Under the pieces are notes generated by a model. That model was not told the DNA's origin. It did not search any database and worked only from the letters and a program-made list of their open reading frames with translations. Made by a program: the position numbers and the translations under genes. Shown here piece after piece: positions 7,625-16,887 of a stretch of DNA of 64,000 bases (its first letter is position 1; every line of letters begins with the position of its first letter). This DNA comes from Gemmatimonadaceae bacterium (lineage in GTDB: Bacteria > Gemmatimonadota > Gemmatimonadetes > Gemmatimonadales > Gemmatimonadaceae), in assembly GCA_024710705.1 (NCBI GenBank), contig JANJUF010000018.1, positions 1 through 64,000 on the forward strand, written 5' to 3'.

Positions 7625-9674
7625 AGAACTCCATCATCCGCTGCTGATTGATGGCCGTGTGCCCGAGGTCGGGGCCCACTTGGACGTCGAAGCTCTTCCC
7701 CGCCGCCTGCAGTGCCCGGATCAACTGCATCGAGTTATTCGGATGCACGTTGTCGTCGGCGGTGCCGTAGTAGATCATCAGCCGTCCGCGCAGAGCCTCC
7801 GCGTACTCCATCGCGTTGCCCTTGGCGTAGCCCTCGGGGTTCGCCTGCGGCGTGTACATGAAGCGCTCGGTGTAGATCGTATCGTAGTGGTGCCAGCTCG
7901 TCACGGCGCTGGCCGCGCTCGCGGCGTGGAACTCGTTCGGATAGCGCAGCAGCGCCAGCGCCGCGGCATAGCCGCCGTAGGACGTGCCGAAGATGCCGAC
8001 GCGGCCGCCGTCCACGAAGGGAAGCTGCGCCAACGCACGTGAGGCCGCCGCGAGGTCGTCGATCTCCACCTCACCCAGCTTCAGGTACAACGCATCGAGC
8101 GCGCGCTTGCCGCGCCCGGCCGCCGAGCGCGTGTCGAGCGACACCACGAGGAATCCGAACTCGGTGAGCGACGACGGCGGCGTGAAGGTCTCGCGGGCGC
8201 CATTCGTGGCCGGCCCGTTGTACACGGAGAACAGCACGGGGTACTGCTTCGTCGGATCGAAGTCCGAGGGATAGTGCACCAGCATCGGCAGCGTGGTGGT
8301 GCCGTCGGCGGCCACATACTCGCGCATCTCCACCGGGCGGAACCCCGCTGCCCGGAACGCGCTCATATCGCTCTCGGCCACGGTCGCCAGCACCCGGCCG
8401 CTCGCGTCGTGCAGCCGCGTCACCGGTGGCGTGCCATGCGTCTGCGAGACCGCCGTGAAGTGCCGCCCGTCGGGGGCGATGCTCACCGTGTGGTGTAGCG
8501 CGGGGTCGGTGAGCCGGCGATCGCCACGCCCGTTCAACCCCACGCGGTGCAGCTGCTGCTTGAGGTAGTTGTCGCCGCTGCGCGCGTAGTACCAGAGTTG
8601 CCCACTGCGCTCGTCCACCTTCACCACGCTCCCGACTTCGAACGGATGCGCGGTGAGCGTGGCCAGCAGTCGCCCCGTGAGATCGTACAGGTAGAGGTTG
8701 CGGAAGCCCGTGCGCTCGCTGGCCCAAATGAAGCGCTTGCCGTCGGCCAGCCAGGTGAGCGCCGGATTGTTCTCCACCCACCCGGTGGGCCACGCCTCGC
8801 GGATCACCACGCGGCAGGTGGCGCTGGCGGGACTGCAGGCCGCGAACTCCATCACGTTCTGGCGGCGATTGGTACGGTTCACCAGGAGCTCGCTGCCGTC
8901 GGGGCTCCAGCGGATGTTGTAGACATAGTGTCCCACGACATCGTCCGTGAACGGCTGACCGTCCCGAATGTCGAGCTGGGTGCTCCGCCCGCTGGCGATG
9001 TCGTACACGAACAGGTCCACGATGGGATTGGCCGTCCCCGCCTTGGGATAGGCCTCGATCTCCACCCCGCCCTGCACCGCCGTCACGTCCGTCTGCAGCC
9101 AGTAGTCGCGTACGGGCTTCTCGTCAAAGCGGTAGTACGCGAGCTTCGATCCATCGGGGGACCACCACATCGCCGTCGTCTGGTCGAGTTCCTCACCATA
9201 CACCCAGCTGGCGGTGCCGTACTTGATCCGCTCCTCGGCGCTTCCGTCGGTGGTGATCTGCCGGACGTCGCGCCCGATGCGGTCCTCGATGAAGATGTTG
9301 CGGTCACGGTAGATGGCGCGCCGCGACGAGTCAGGCGTCCAGGACTCGGTGAGCTGGCGTCCGCGAGCCGGGCCGCCGCGTCCGAATGGCGCTCGCTGCG
9401 CACCGGCGGCCGGCGCCGGTCCGGACGTGCGCGTCGGGACGTCGAAGCGCCGACGTTCCCCGCCTAGCATATAGTCGAAGGAGCGGCCGTCTTCCGACCA
9501 AGTGACCTGCACCCCGCCGTTGCGGACGGCGCCGTTGAGCTTGGGCGCCATCTCCGCCCAGCGGGCATAGCCGGGCATCTCGCGCAGGCGGTCCTGCGCG
9601 GCGGAAGTCGCGGGGAACAGTCCGAGGCTCGCGACGAGCGCGAGCAGCGGCAGCGAAGGGCGGAGCGTCATCAT
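7602..9674 (-). CDS. S9-family prolyl oligopeptidase / dipeptidyl peptidase IV-like protease, exported
   Basis: 690 residues. Signal peptide to about residue 25. An eight-bladed propeller like that of DPP IV follows (TSWVYGEELD and MWWSPDGSKLAYYRFDE are typical). The catalytic domain has GTSYGGY (Ser565), GTADDN (Asp640) and LGHTAINQ (His672). These enzymes release dipeptides, often Xaa-Pro, from peptides in the periplasm. Two tandem ATG codons (9674, 9671) could start it. It overlaps the convergent hydrolase gene by 23 bases. It is one of several exported peptidases here, which suggests peptide scavenging. Confidence 0.92.
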   Translation of the reverse strand: MMTLRPSLPLLALVASLGLFPATSAAQDRLREMPGYARWAEMAPKLNGAVRNGGVQVTWSEDGRSFDYMLGGERRRFDVPTRTSGPAPAAGAQRAPFGRGGPARGRQLTESWTPDSSRRAIYRDRNIFIEDRIGRDVRQITTDGSAEERIKYGTASWVYGEELDQTTAMWWSPDGSKLAYYRFDEKPVRDYWLQTDVTAVQGGVEIEAYPKAGTANPIVDLFVYDIASGRSTQLDIRDGQPFTDDVVGHYVYNIRWSPDGSELLVNRTNRRQNVMEFAACSPASATCRVVIREAWPTGWVENNPALTWLADGKRFIWASERTGFRNLYLYDLTGRLLATLTAHPFEVGSVVKVDERSGQLWYYARSGDNYLKQQLHRVGLNGRGDRRLTDPALHHTVSIAPDGRHFTAVSQTHGTPPVTRLHDASGRVLATVAESDMSAFRAAGFRPVEMREYVAADGTTTLPMLVHYPSDFDPTKQYPVLFSVYNGPATNGARETFTPPSSLTEFGFLVVSLDTRSAAGRGKRALDALYLKLGEVEIDDLAAASRALAQLPFVDGGRVGIFGTSYGGYAAALALLRYPNEFHAASAASAVTSWHHYDTIYTERFMYTPQANPEGYAKGNAMEYAEALRGRLMIYYGTADDNVHPNNSMQLIRALQAAGKSFDVQVGPDLGHTAINQQRMMEFFIEALGR

Positions 9675-9740
9675 CGCGGAACGGGCGAAGGGTGGCTACC
9701 GAACACTACGCGCAGCGCCGCAATCCGCTGACCACGGCCG

Positions 9741-10919
9741 TCAGCGTGTCGGCCAGGGTGGGCCCTGGTCCCGCCGCGTCACGGCCCGCACCCCGCGGTA
9801 CACGAAGCGCTGCACGCGCTTTCCTTCGTAGGTCTCGGTCGTGAAGATGTTCCCGCGCGAGTCGGTAGCAATCGAATGCACGGCAAAGAACTGGCCCGGC
9901 TGGCGCCCGCCGCCGCCGAAGCTCGTCAGCACGGTGAGCGACTTGCGGTCCATCACATACACGCGCTCGTTCTTGCCGTCGGCGAGGTACAGGTAGCGCT
10001 GCTCGGGATCGCGCGAGAAGGCGATGTCCCAGACGGCGCCGTCACCGAGCGTGCGCGGGGCGACCCGCACCTCATTCACGTACTCGCCGCCCTGCCGGAA
10101 CACCTGGATGCGGTTGTTCGGGCGGTCGCAGACGTACACGAGCCCGTCGGTAGACGGTTCGGCACAGTGCACCGGATTCCGGAACTGCTGCGCCAGCGGC
10201 GCATCCGGGTTGTACGGGCCGAGGTTCGAGTCCGACGGCATGTTGCCGTAGGCACCCCAGAATCGCTTCACGGCGCCGGTGGTCATGTCGAGCACGGCCA
10301 CGCGCTTGTTGCCGTAGCCGTCGGCCACGAAGGCCTCGTTGGCGCGCGTGTCGAACGAGATCTTGGCCACGCGCCCGAAGAACTCCGTGCTGCGGCTGTT
10401 GGCGGCCTCGCCCGGACGGCCGAGCTGCGTGAGGAACTGCCCCTCGCGCGTGAACTTCAGGATATGCGAATCGCCCTGCCCGTTCCCGCCGATCCACACG
10501 TTGTCACGATGGTCAATGGCGATGCCATGGTTGGACGCCGGCCAGGTGTACCCCTCGCCCGGTCCGCCCCACGAGCGCACGAGGTTGCCTTCGGGATCGA
10601 ACTCCAGCACCGGCGGGGCCGGCGCGCAGCAGTCGCCGGTGGGCGGGTCCTGCGCAGCGCCAATCTCCGTGCGCGCATTCAGCGACTGATGCCGATGCAC
10701 GATGTACACGTGGTCACGCGAGTCCACGCCGACGCCGATCACGGAGCCGATCACCCACCCGTTCGGCAGGGGCTTGGGCCAGAAGGGATCCACTTCGAAC
10801 ACCGGAGCCTGCACCGGCTGCTGGGCGAGGGAGGCGCCGAGCCGCGCCTGGCCGATGGCCAACGTGAGGATCACCGCGCCGAGCGTTCCGGCCGTGACGA
10901 GCGTACGCGTACGGGACAT
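9741..10919 (-). CDS. NHL-repeat six-bladed beta-propeller protein, exported
   Basis: 392 residues with a signal peptide (cut near ASLAQQ). NHL-type blades are clear: GVDSRDHVYIVHRHQ, IDHRDNVWIGGNGQGD, YVCDRPNNRIQVFR and ATDSRGNIFTTETYEGKR. Such propellers include peptidyl-alpha-hydroxyglycine amidating lyase-like enzymes as well as pure binding proteins; I cannot assign a reaction. The frame is open far upstream, but the ATG at 10919 precedes the signal peptide. It is divergent from the HupE, cytochrome c and quinoprotein genes with an 85-base gap, so it probably shares their promoter region. A paralogue lies at 16884-17966. Confidence 0.8.
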   Translation of the reverse strand: MSRTRTLVTAGTLGAVILTLAIGQARLGASLAQQPVQAPVFEVDPFWPKPLPNGWVIGSVIGVGVDSRDHVYIVHRHQSLNARTEIGAAQDPPTGDCCAPAPPVLEFDPEGNLVRSWGGPGEGYTWPASNHGIAIDHRDNVWIGGNGQGDSHILKFTREGQFLTQLGRPGEAANSRSTEFFGRVAKISFDTRANEAFVADGYGNKRVAVLDMTTGAVKRFWGAYGNMPSDSNLGPYNPDAPLAQQFRNPVHCAEPSTDGLVYVCDRPNNRIQVFRQGGEYVNEVRVAPRTLGDGAVWDIAFSRDPEQRYLYLADGKNERVYVMDRKSLTVLTSFGGGGRQPGQFFAVHSIATDSRGNIFTTETYEGKRVQRFVYRGVRAVTRRDQGPPWPTR

Positions 10920-10987
10920 CCGAGCTCCGGTCCGAAGTGTTTGCTGCCGTATCGGGCGCGCCCGGTGTGAGGGCGCGCCGCATATGC

Positions 10988-10993
10988 TATATC
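10988..10993 (+). promoter_or_regulatory. Candidate -10 element (TATATC) upstream of the HupE-cytochrome-quinoprotein genes
   Basis: TATATC lies 8 bases before GTG 11002 and 11 before ATG 11005, in the 85-base divergent gap. Spacing would give a very short or absent leader. The reading is tentative. Confidence 0.25.
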
Positions 10994-11004
10994 TCCCCAC
11001 CGTG

Positions 11005-12366
11005 ATGCACCAGCCACGCACCCTGCTTGCCATCGCGGTCGGCGCCCTGCTCCTCGGCGCGCCCCGCGCCCTCGACCCGCACGAGATCCCCGAACGGGTG
11101 GCCGTGCGGGGATGGGTCGTGCCGCGCGATGCCACTCTTACGCTGTACCTGCGCGTCCCGCTGGAGGCGATGCGCGACCTCGACTTCCCGTTGCGCGACG
11201 ATGGGGCGCTCGACCTCGTGCGCGTGCGCGAGCTGCTGCCCGATGCGGCGCGACTCTGGATCGCCGCCGGCTTGGCGGTGGAGGCCGATGGCGAGGCCGT
11301 GGCCGGGCCCCGCATCACCGGCGCACGGCTCGCGCTGCCAGACGACCGTGCGTTCGAATCGCTCGACGCCGCGGCGGCGAACTTCGAGGCGCCGCTGCTC
11401 GGCGACAGCGTCGCGATCGTGTGGCAGCAGGCGCTGTTCGACGTGCGACTCGAGTACACCTTGCCGCGCGCCGGTGCCGCCATCACACTCACGCCGGCCC
11501 TCGCTCGCCTCGGCGTGCGCACCACGACCGTGCTGCACATCGCGCTCGAAGGCGGCGAGGTCCGCACCCTGGCCTATCCCGGCGACCCGGGGCGGGTCGC
11601 GCTCGACCCCTCGTGGTGGGCCAGCGCATGGCAGTTCATCGGCGAGGGCTTCCGCCACATCCTCGGCGGGCTCGACCACCTGCTCTTCGTACTCTGCCTC
11701 GTGCTCCCGCTGCGACGCTGGCGCGCGCTCGTCGTCATCGTCACGGCGTTCACGCTCGCGCACTCGCTGACCTTGGGCGCGGCCGCCCTCGGCGTGGTAC
11801 CCACCGCGCTCTGGTTCCCGCCCCTTGTCGAAACGCTGATCGCGCTGAGCATTGTGTGGCTTACGGTGGAGAACGTGCTGCTGCCCGCGGAGCGGCTGGA
11901 GGGCCGCTGGAAGCTCGCCTTCCTGTTCGGTCTCGTGCACGGTTTCGGCTTCTCGTTCGCGCTGGTGGACGTGTTGCAGTTCGCCGGCGGCAACCTCGTG
12001 ACGGCACTCGCCAGCTTCAACGTGGGCGTGGAACTGGGCCAGCTGCTCGTCCTCGCCCTGGCGATGCCGGCGCTCGCGCTCCTGCGGCGAGTGGTCCCCG
12101 AGGAGCGTGGCCATCTCATCGTGTGGGTTGGGTCGGCGTTCATTGCCCATACCGCGTGGCATTGGATGGCCGAGCGCTGGGCGGACTTCCGTGCGCACGA
12201 GCTGGCCATCTCGGCGCCCGTGCTCGACGCGACGTTCGCACTGCACCTCATGCGCGCCGCGCTGGTGGCCGCGCTCGCGCTGGCCCTCGGGCTGGCCTTC
12301 CGGCACATTCTCCGTCGATTCGCGCCGTCCGACGCCCCTGCCCCCGACCCACAGCATACGCCGTGA
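11005..12366 (+). CDS. HupE/UreJ-type membrane protein with an exported N-terminal domain
   Basis: 453 residues. A signal peptide (about 1-22) and an exported domain of some 185 residues precede a C-terminal bundle of six to seven membrane helices. The bundle starts with the HupE/UreJ signature GFRHILGGLDHLLFVL and TAFTLAHSLTL. HupE/UreJ proteins are linked to nickel or cobalt uptake, but this two-domain form occurs widely beside periplasmic enzymes with unclear cargo. The ATG at 11005 was preferred because it directly precedes the signal peptide; GTG 11002 and ATG 10984 are alternatives. Its stop overlaps the next start by four bases (GTGA), which implies coupled translation with the cytochrome. 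Confidence 0.82.
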   Translation: MHQPRTLLAIAVGALLLGAPRALDPHEIPERVAVRGWVVPRDATLTLYLRVPLEAMRDLDFPLRDDGALDLVRVRELLPDAARLWIAAGLAVEADGEAVAGPRITGARLALPDDRAFESLDAAAANFEAPLLGDSVAIVWQQALFDVRLEYTLPRAGAAITLTPALARLGVRTTTVLHIALEGGEVRTLAYPGDPGRVALDPSWWASAWQFIGEGFRHILGGLDHLLFVLCLVLPLRRWRALVVIVTAFTLAHSLTLGAAALGVVPTALWFPPLVETLIALSIVWLTVENVLLPAERLEGRWKLAFLFGLVHGFGFSFALVDVLQFAGGNLVTALASFNVGVELGQLLVLALAMPALALLRRVVPEERGHLIVWVGSAFIAHTAWHWMAERWADFRAHELAISAPVLDATFALHLMRAALVAALALALGLAFRHILRRFAPSDAPAPDPQHTP

Positions 12367-12791
12367 TCCGCACCATCATCCTTGCCGTAGTGTTGCTCGC
12401 GCTCAGCTCACCTGCGCCTGCCCAAGAGGCCACGCGCTCCACCGCCGACGGCGTCTACACCCGCCAACAGGCCGACGCCGGGCGCGATCTCTTCGCCTAT
12501 GCCTGCCAGTCCTGCCACGCCCCCACGCAGCATTCCGGCGCGCCCTTCCAGAGCAAGTGGTTCGGCCGCACCCTTGGCGAGCTATTCGGCTACCTGCGCC
12601 GCGAGATGCCGCAGACGGATCCTGGCACCATGAGCGACGAGGAGTATGCCGCGCTGACGGCGTACATGATGCGCATCAACGGCATGCCCACCGGCAGCGT
12701 CCCTCTCGCGGCGGACTCCGCCGCGTTGCATCGTATCCGCATCGATTCCGTCCCCACCACGGCCGGCGCGCAACGCTCACGCCGCCGCTGA
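12363..12791 (+). CDS. Small exported c-type cytochrome (paralogue 1)
   Basis: 142 residues, GTG start overlapping the HupE stop. Signal peptide ends at PAQE (about 21). One heme site, CQSCH (48-52), then a candidate distal Met in EMPQTDPG and a last helix AALTAYMMRINGMP. This is a class I monoheme cytochrome fold of normal size. It sits 22 bases before a quinoprotein dehydrogenase and is the obvious electron acceptor. It is clearly paralogous to the product of 19474-19905, sharing the GRD-F--AC-SCH pattern and the (I/L)AY-M--NG-P-G--PL-ADSA tail. Confidence 0.88.
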   Translation: MIRTIILAVVLLALSSPAPAQEATRSTADGVYTRQQADAGRDLFAYACQSCHAPTQHSGAPFQSKWFGRTLGELFGYLRREMPQTDPGTMSDEEYAALTAYMMRINGMPTGSVPLAADSAALHRIRIDSVPTTAGAQRSRRR

Positions 12792-12813
12792 TCACGCACC
12801 ACCGGAGCTCCCG

Positions 12814-15015
12814 ATGTCCCGTCCGCTCGTCCACTGGCTCGCGCTCGCCCTCCTCCTCCCCGTCGCGCTTGACGCGCAGCACGTGCGCCCCATCACGGCC
12901 CCCGGCGGCGTCGGCCCGGTCGCCAAGCCCGACGCGCGCGGCAGTGTCGTCGGCGAATGGCGCGTCTGGGGCGGCGATGCCTGGAGCTCGCGCTACGCCC
13001 CGCTCGACCAGATCAACGCCCGCAACTTCGATTCCCTGACCGTCGCCTGGCAGTGGAACGCCGGCGCCTTCGGCAGCGACGAGTACTACCGCACCACGCC
13101 GCTGTATGCGAACGGCCGCCTCTTCACTGTGGCCACCACGCGCCGCATCGCCGCCGCCATCGATCCCGAAACGGGCGAGACGCTGTGGTCGTACCGGCTC
13201 GAGGAAGGCATCCGCTGGCAGAAGGCGCCGCGCCAGTTCGCCGGCCGCGGCCTCACGTACTGGACCGACGGCACCATCGAGCGCATCATCGTCGTCACGC
13301 CTGGCTACCACATGGTCTCGCTCGATGCGCGGACCGGCATCCCCGACCCGAACTTCGGCGTGGACGGGATCGTGGACCTGCAAGCCGGACTCGGCTTCGA
13401 CCTCGTGCCGCTGGCCGTGGACGACTCGGGGCCCATCATCATCTCCGACGCCGCGCCGCTGCGCCGCGCCCGTCCGGGCGAGGGCTGGGACCCGGTCACG
13501 CGCACCGGCGCCGACGGCAGCGTGGGCATCGACCCCGTGCACGGGCAGATCGCCAACAGCTCACCGGCGATCATGGTCAACGACGTCATCGTCGTCGGCA
13601 ACTCGGCCATCCACGGCTACTACCCGATCCGCGTCCGCAATCTCCCCGGCTACATCCGCGGCTTCGACGTGCGCACCGGCCGCCAGATGTGGCGCTTCAA
13701 TCTCGTGCCGCAGCCCGGTGAGTTCGGCGCCGAGACCTGGGAGCGCGGCTCGGCCGTGGGCACCGAGGGCGTCGGGAAGAATGATGCCTGGGCCACCTAC
13801 TCGGCGGATCCCGCACTCAACCTGGTGTACATCCCGGTTGGCATGCCGCTGATGGACGAATACGGTGGCCACCGCCCGGGCGACAATCTCTACGGCAACT
13901 CGCTGGTGGCAATCGACGCCAAGACCGGCCAGCGCAGATGGCACTTCCAGATGGTGCACCACGACATCTGGGACTACGACACGCCGATGGCGCCGAACCT
14001 CTTCGACGCGGTGATTGATGGCCGACCGCGCAAGGTGATCGCGCAGACGACCAAGCAAGGCTGGATCTACACGTTCGACCGCGCCACGGGCGAGCCCATC
14101 TGGCCGATTGTCGAACGCCCGGTGCCCGCCAGTGACGTGCCGGGTGAGCGCGCGTCGCCGACCCAGCCGATTCCGACGAAGCCTGAGCCCTACGCGCAGC
14201 AGGGGCTCGAGGAAGAGGACCTGATCGACTACACGCCGGCCATCCGCGACTCGGCGCTGGTCCTCGCCCGCAAGTGCCGCATGGGCCCGTACTTCATTCC
14301 CGCCGTGCTCGCCGACGGCAGCGGCCCCACGGGGCTGCGGTGTTCGTGGTACGCACCGGGCGCCTCGGGCGGCACGAACATTGATGGCGGCGCGGCGGTG
14401 GATCTCGAGACCGGCATGATGTACGTGGCTGCGCTCAGCGGGCTCTCGACGATTTCGTTGGCGAAGGATCCGTGCTCGGAGTTCCGCTTCAGCTCCCCGC
14501 GCGACAACTGCGGCCTCATCGGCGCCCTTCCCCCGCCGCCCGGCTATGTGGCGCCTGAGAGCCGCGGCGGCGGATTCGGGGGCCGCGCGGCGGCGTCATT
14601 GCTGCACGGCGTCTCGATCCTCAAGCCGCGCGAACTCGGCGGCATCACGGCCTACGACATGCGCTCGGGCGAGAAGCGCTTCTGGTTGCCCAACGGCGGG
14701 TACATCCCGGTGACGAGCAACGACCCGCTCTTCGCCGGCGTGACGCTGCCGCCGCGCCCGGCCGGCGGCCAGGCACAGGCCATCGTGACGAAGACGCTGC
14801 TCATCTACGGCACCGGCCGCTCGGGTGGCGTGCCCAACACGCCGCCGCGGCTCTTCGCGGTGGACAAGGCCACGGGCCGGCAAGTCGGTGCGGTGGAGAT
14901 CCCCGCCCGCACCACCGCGCTGCCGATGACGTTCATGCATCGGGGCAAGCAGTACATCGTGTTCGCGACTGGAGCGGGTGCCACCACCGCTTTGGTTGCG
15001 TTGCGCCTTCCCTAG
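12814..15015 (+). CDS. PQQ-dependent dehydrogenase (quinoprotein), exported
   Basis: 733 residues with a signal peptide to about 22 (LDAQH). The mature protein is an eight-bladed quinoprotein propeller: GGDAWSSRYAPLDQINA opens it, RIAAAIDPETGETLW and HHDIWDYDTPMAPNLF are family signatures, and WIYTFDRATGEP is a repeated blade motif. It oxidises an alcohol or sugar with PQQ in the periplasm; the substrate cannot be read. It has no heme domain, so the cytochrome encoded 22 bases upstream likely takes the electrons. A paralogue lies at 32790-34784. It ends at a strong bidirectional terminator. Confidence 0.9.
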   Translation: MSRPLVHWLALALLLPVALDAQHVRPITAPGGVGPVAKPDARGSVVGEWRVWGGDAWSSRYAPLDQINARNFDSLTVAWQWNAGAFGSDEYYRTTPLYANGRLFTVATTRRIAAAIDPETGETLWSYRLEEGIRWQKAPRQFAGRGLTYWTDGTIERIIVVTPGYHMVSLDARTGIPDPNFGVDGIVDLQAGLGFDLVPLAVDDSGPIIISDAAPLRRARPGEGWDPVTRTGADGSVGIDPVHGQIANSSPAIMVNDVIVVGNSAIHGYYPIRVRNLPGYIRGFDVRTGRQMWRFNLVPQPGEFGAETWERGSAVGTEGVGKNDAWATYSADPALNLVYIPVGMPLMDEYGGHRPGDNLYGNSLVAIDAKTGQRRWHFQMVHHDIWDYDTPMAPNLFDAVIDGRPRKVIAQTTKQGWIYTFDRATGEPIWPIVERPVPASDVPGERASPTQPIPTKPEPYAQQGLEEEDLIDYTPAIRDSALVLARKCRMGPYFIPAVLADGSGPTGLRCSWYAPGASGGTNIDGGAAVDLETGMMYVAALSGLSTISLAKDPCSEFRFSSPRDNCGLIGALPPPPGYVAPESRGGGFGGRAAASLLHGVSILKPRELGGITAYDMRSGEKRFWLPNGGYIPVTSNDPLFAGVTLPPRPAGGQAQAIVTKTLLIYGTGRSGGVPNTPPRLFAVDKATGRQVGAVEIPARTTALPMTFMHRGKQYIVFATGAGATTALVALRLP

Positions 15016-15055
15016 ATCTTTTTGCACCAGAGGCACAGGGACACAGAGAACGCAG

Positions 15056-15100
15056 ATTGAAAGGGGGCTCGGCATCTGAACGCCGAGCCCCCTTTTCAAT
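15056..15100. terminator. Bidirectional intrinsic terminator inside a larger palindromic repeat
   Basis: GGGGGCTCGGC (15063-15073) pairs perfectly with GCCGAGCCCCC (15082-15092) around an 8-base loop. The arms extend as ATTGAAA and TTTTCAAT with one bulged base, so both strands have a U-rich 3' side. It lies between convergent genes ending at 15015 and 15136. Outer arms of the GGCACAGGGACACAGAG type (from about 15030 and to about 15124) are also inverted, so the whole unit looks like a dispersed palindromic repeat used as a terminator. Confidence 0.88.
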
Positions 15101-15135
15101 TTCTGTGCCTCTGTGTCCCTGTGGCCAAGCAGTTC

Positions 15136-16887
15136 CTACTGGTAGAACCGCCAGGACGCCCGATAGTCGCGAGTCAGAGGCACATTCAGCATCCGCGCAC
15201 GGACCAGTTCCACCGGCATCCGCCCGCCCTGCAAGATCGCGTCGTGGAACTCCTTGTCGGTCATCCGCCCCGACTGCACGAGCTCCCGGTGCAACGCCCG
15301 GAACTGCAGCCCGCCGAGCATATACGCCGCCTGATACATCGGCGAGTAGGTCCCGTTGAACGAGCGCCGCACCTCGGCCTCGGCGTTGGCCCGCTCGTGC
15401 CCCACGCGGTTGACGAGGAAGTCCACCGCTTCCTGTGGCGTCATCGTGCCGAGGTGGAATCGCAGTGAGAAGATGATCCGCGCCGCGCGGTGCGAGCGCC
15501 AGAAGAGCATCCCCATGCGGTCCTGTGGCGTCGGCGCGAAGCCCTTGTCCCAAAGCAGCATCTCCCACCAGAGCGCCCAACCCTCGCCCCAGAATGGCGT
15601 GCTGAACAGCCCGCGGTGCTGGTTGTAGCGCTGCGTCATGAAGCCCTGCAGGTGATGCCCGGGAATCAACTCGTGATGCACCGTCGCCAGGGAGAAGTGA
15701 GGGTTGTTCCCGCGCATCGCCATGAGCTTGTCGTCGTGCTGCATGGAGTCGGTCGGGTACGCAACCTGAATCACCTCGCCACCTAGGAAGAACGGCGACA
15801 CCAACTGCTGCCGCGGCGGCATCATCTCCATGCGCCAGACTTCGTCCGCCAAGGGCGGCACCGTCACCAGATCGCGCTCGGTGATGAAGTTCAGCGAGTA
15901 ACGCGCCAGGTCGCGCACCATCGCCGGCTGGTCGCCCGGCGGCACGAAGGCCTGCTTCACTGCCTCCAGCGCGGCGCGCCAGTCGTCGCCGAAGCCCATC
16001 TCGCGAGCGGCCTTGACCTGCTCCGCCTCGATCCACGCAAACTCGCGCTCGGCGATCTGCAGCAGCTCCTGCGGCGTGTACACGATGAACTCGAAGCCGA
16101 GGTCGGCCGTCACGCCAGGCACGCCGATGGGATCACCGATGATCGGTTCCTCCTCGCCCTGCTTCTGGCCCACGACCACCTCACGGATGGCGGTCGCGTA
16201 GCGCGTCATCCCCTCATTCACGCGACGGAACGGATCGGCCGTCCACCAAGAGAACTCGGGGTCATAGCCGGACGAGAAGCGATGCCAGTTGCGGAGCTGG
16301 GTCTGTAGGCCGCTGAGGTAGTCGAGGGCGCGCAGTCCCACGATGCGCTGGGCGCGTGGGATGTTCGCCGACTGCGGCGCGCGTGCGCGCACGCCGCGGG
16401 TGAGCGAGTCCAACTGCTTGGCGAGGTCGGCGAGGGCCCGCGCGCTCGCCTGGCCGTCGGGCGACTCAAGGCGGCGGCGTTGCTCCTCAAAGCCCGCCAC
16501 CACCGCGCCGAAGGGCACCAAAGGCCGCATCTCGGCCGCCAGACGCGCGTCGCGCGCCAGTTGGTCGAGCTCCTGGCGCAGGCGATTGTCGAGGAGGACG
16601 TAGTCGATCTTCCCCTCTTGGCTCAGTCGGTCGAACGGCATCCGGGCGAGCCGCGCGCGCCACTCGGTGTAGAACGCCGTCAGGCGCTCGGCGCGGGCCG
16701 GCGAATAGGGCACCGACCACCGTCGGAGCAGTGCACCCCGATCGGACACATACAGCGACACCGTGTCGCGCAGCTCGGAGAGCGCCGTGGGCTGCGGCGG
16801 GGCCACGCGCTGCGCCGGCAGCGTCGCCTGCGGGAGCGCCGCGCCGAGCAGCGCGATGCCAAGGACCAGGGCCGACGACGTTCTCAT
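15136..16887 (-). CDS. DUF885 family exported metallopeptidase-like protein
   Basis: 583 residues with a signal peptide ending near LPAQR. The DUF885 signature HHELIPGHHLQG and the later FWGEGWALWWEM supply His and Glu residues arranged as in a zinc peptidase. Members are found beside peptide-using enzymes, and some act as carboxypeptidases or dipeptidases, but the reaction of this one is not known. Its start overlaps the NHL gene stop by four bases, making it the third gene of an oxidase-NHL-DUF885 operon that ends at the bidirectional terminator. Confidence 0.85.
   Translation of the reverse strand: MRTSSALVLGIALLGAALPQATLPAQRVAPPQPTALSELRDTVSLYVSDRGALLRRWSVPYSPARAERLTAFYTEWRARLARMPFDRLSQEGKIDYVLLDNRLRQELDQLARDARLAAEMRPLVPFGAVVAGFEEQRRRLESPDGQASARALADLAKQLDSLTRGVRARAPQSANIPRAQRIVGLRALDYLSGLQTQLRNWHRFSSGYDPEFSWWTADPFRRVNEGMTRYATAIREVVVGQKQGEEEPIIGDPIGVPGVTADLGFEFIVYTPQELLQIAEREFAWIEAEQVKAAREMGFGDDWRAALEAVKQAFVPPGDQPAMVRDLARYSLNFITERDLVTVPPLADEVWRMEMMPPRQQLVSPFFLGGEVIQVAYPTDSMQHDDKLMAMRGNNPHFSLATVHHELIPGHHLQGFMTQRYNQHRGLFSTPFWGEGWALWWEMLLWDKGFAPTPQDRMGMLFWRSHRAARIIFSLRFHLGTMTPQEAVDFLVNRVGHERANAEAEVRRSFNGTYSPMYQAAYMLGGLQFRALHRELVQSGRMTDKEFHDAILQGGRMPVELVRARMLNVPLTRDYRASWRFYQ

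Noticed and set aside
14933-16036. A minus-strand frame whose end reads through the palindrome (HRGTE-like residues)
   Set aside because: It is an out-of-frame reading of the DUF885 gene plus the intergenic repeat; such HRGTE-type translations of this repeat are spurious.
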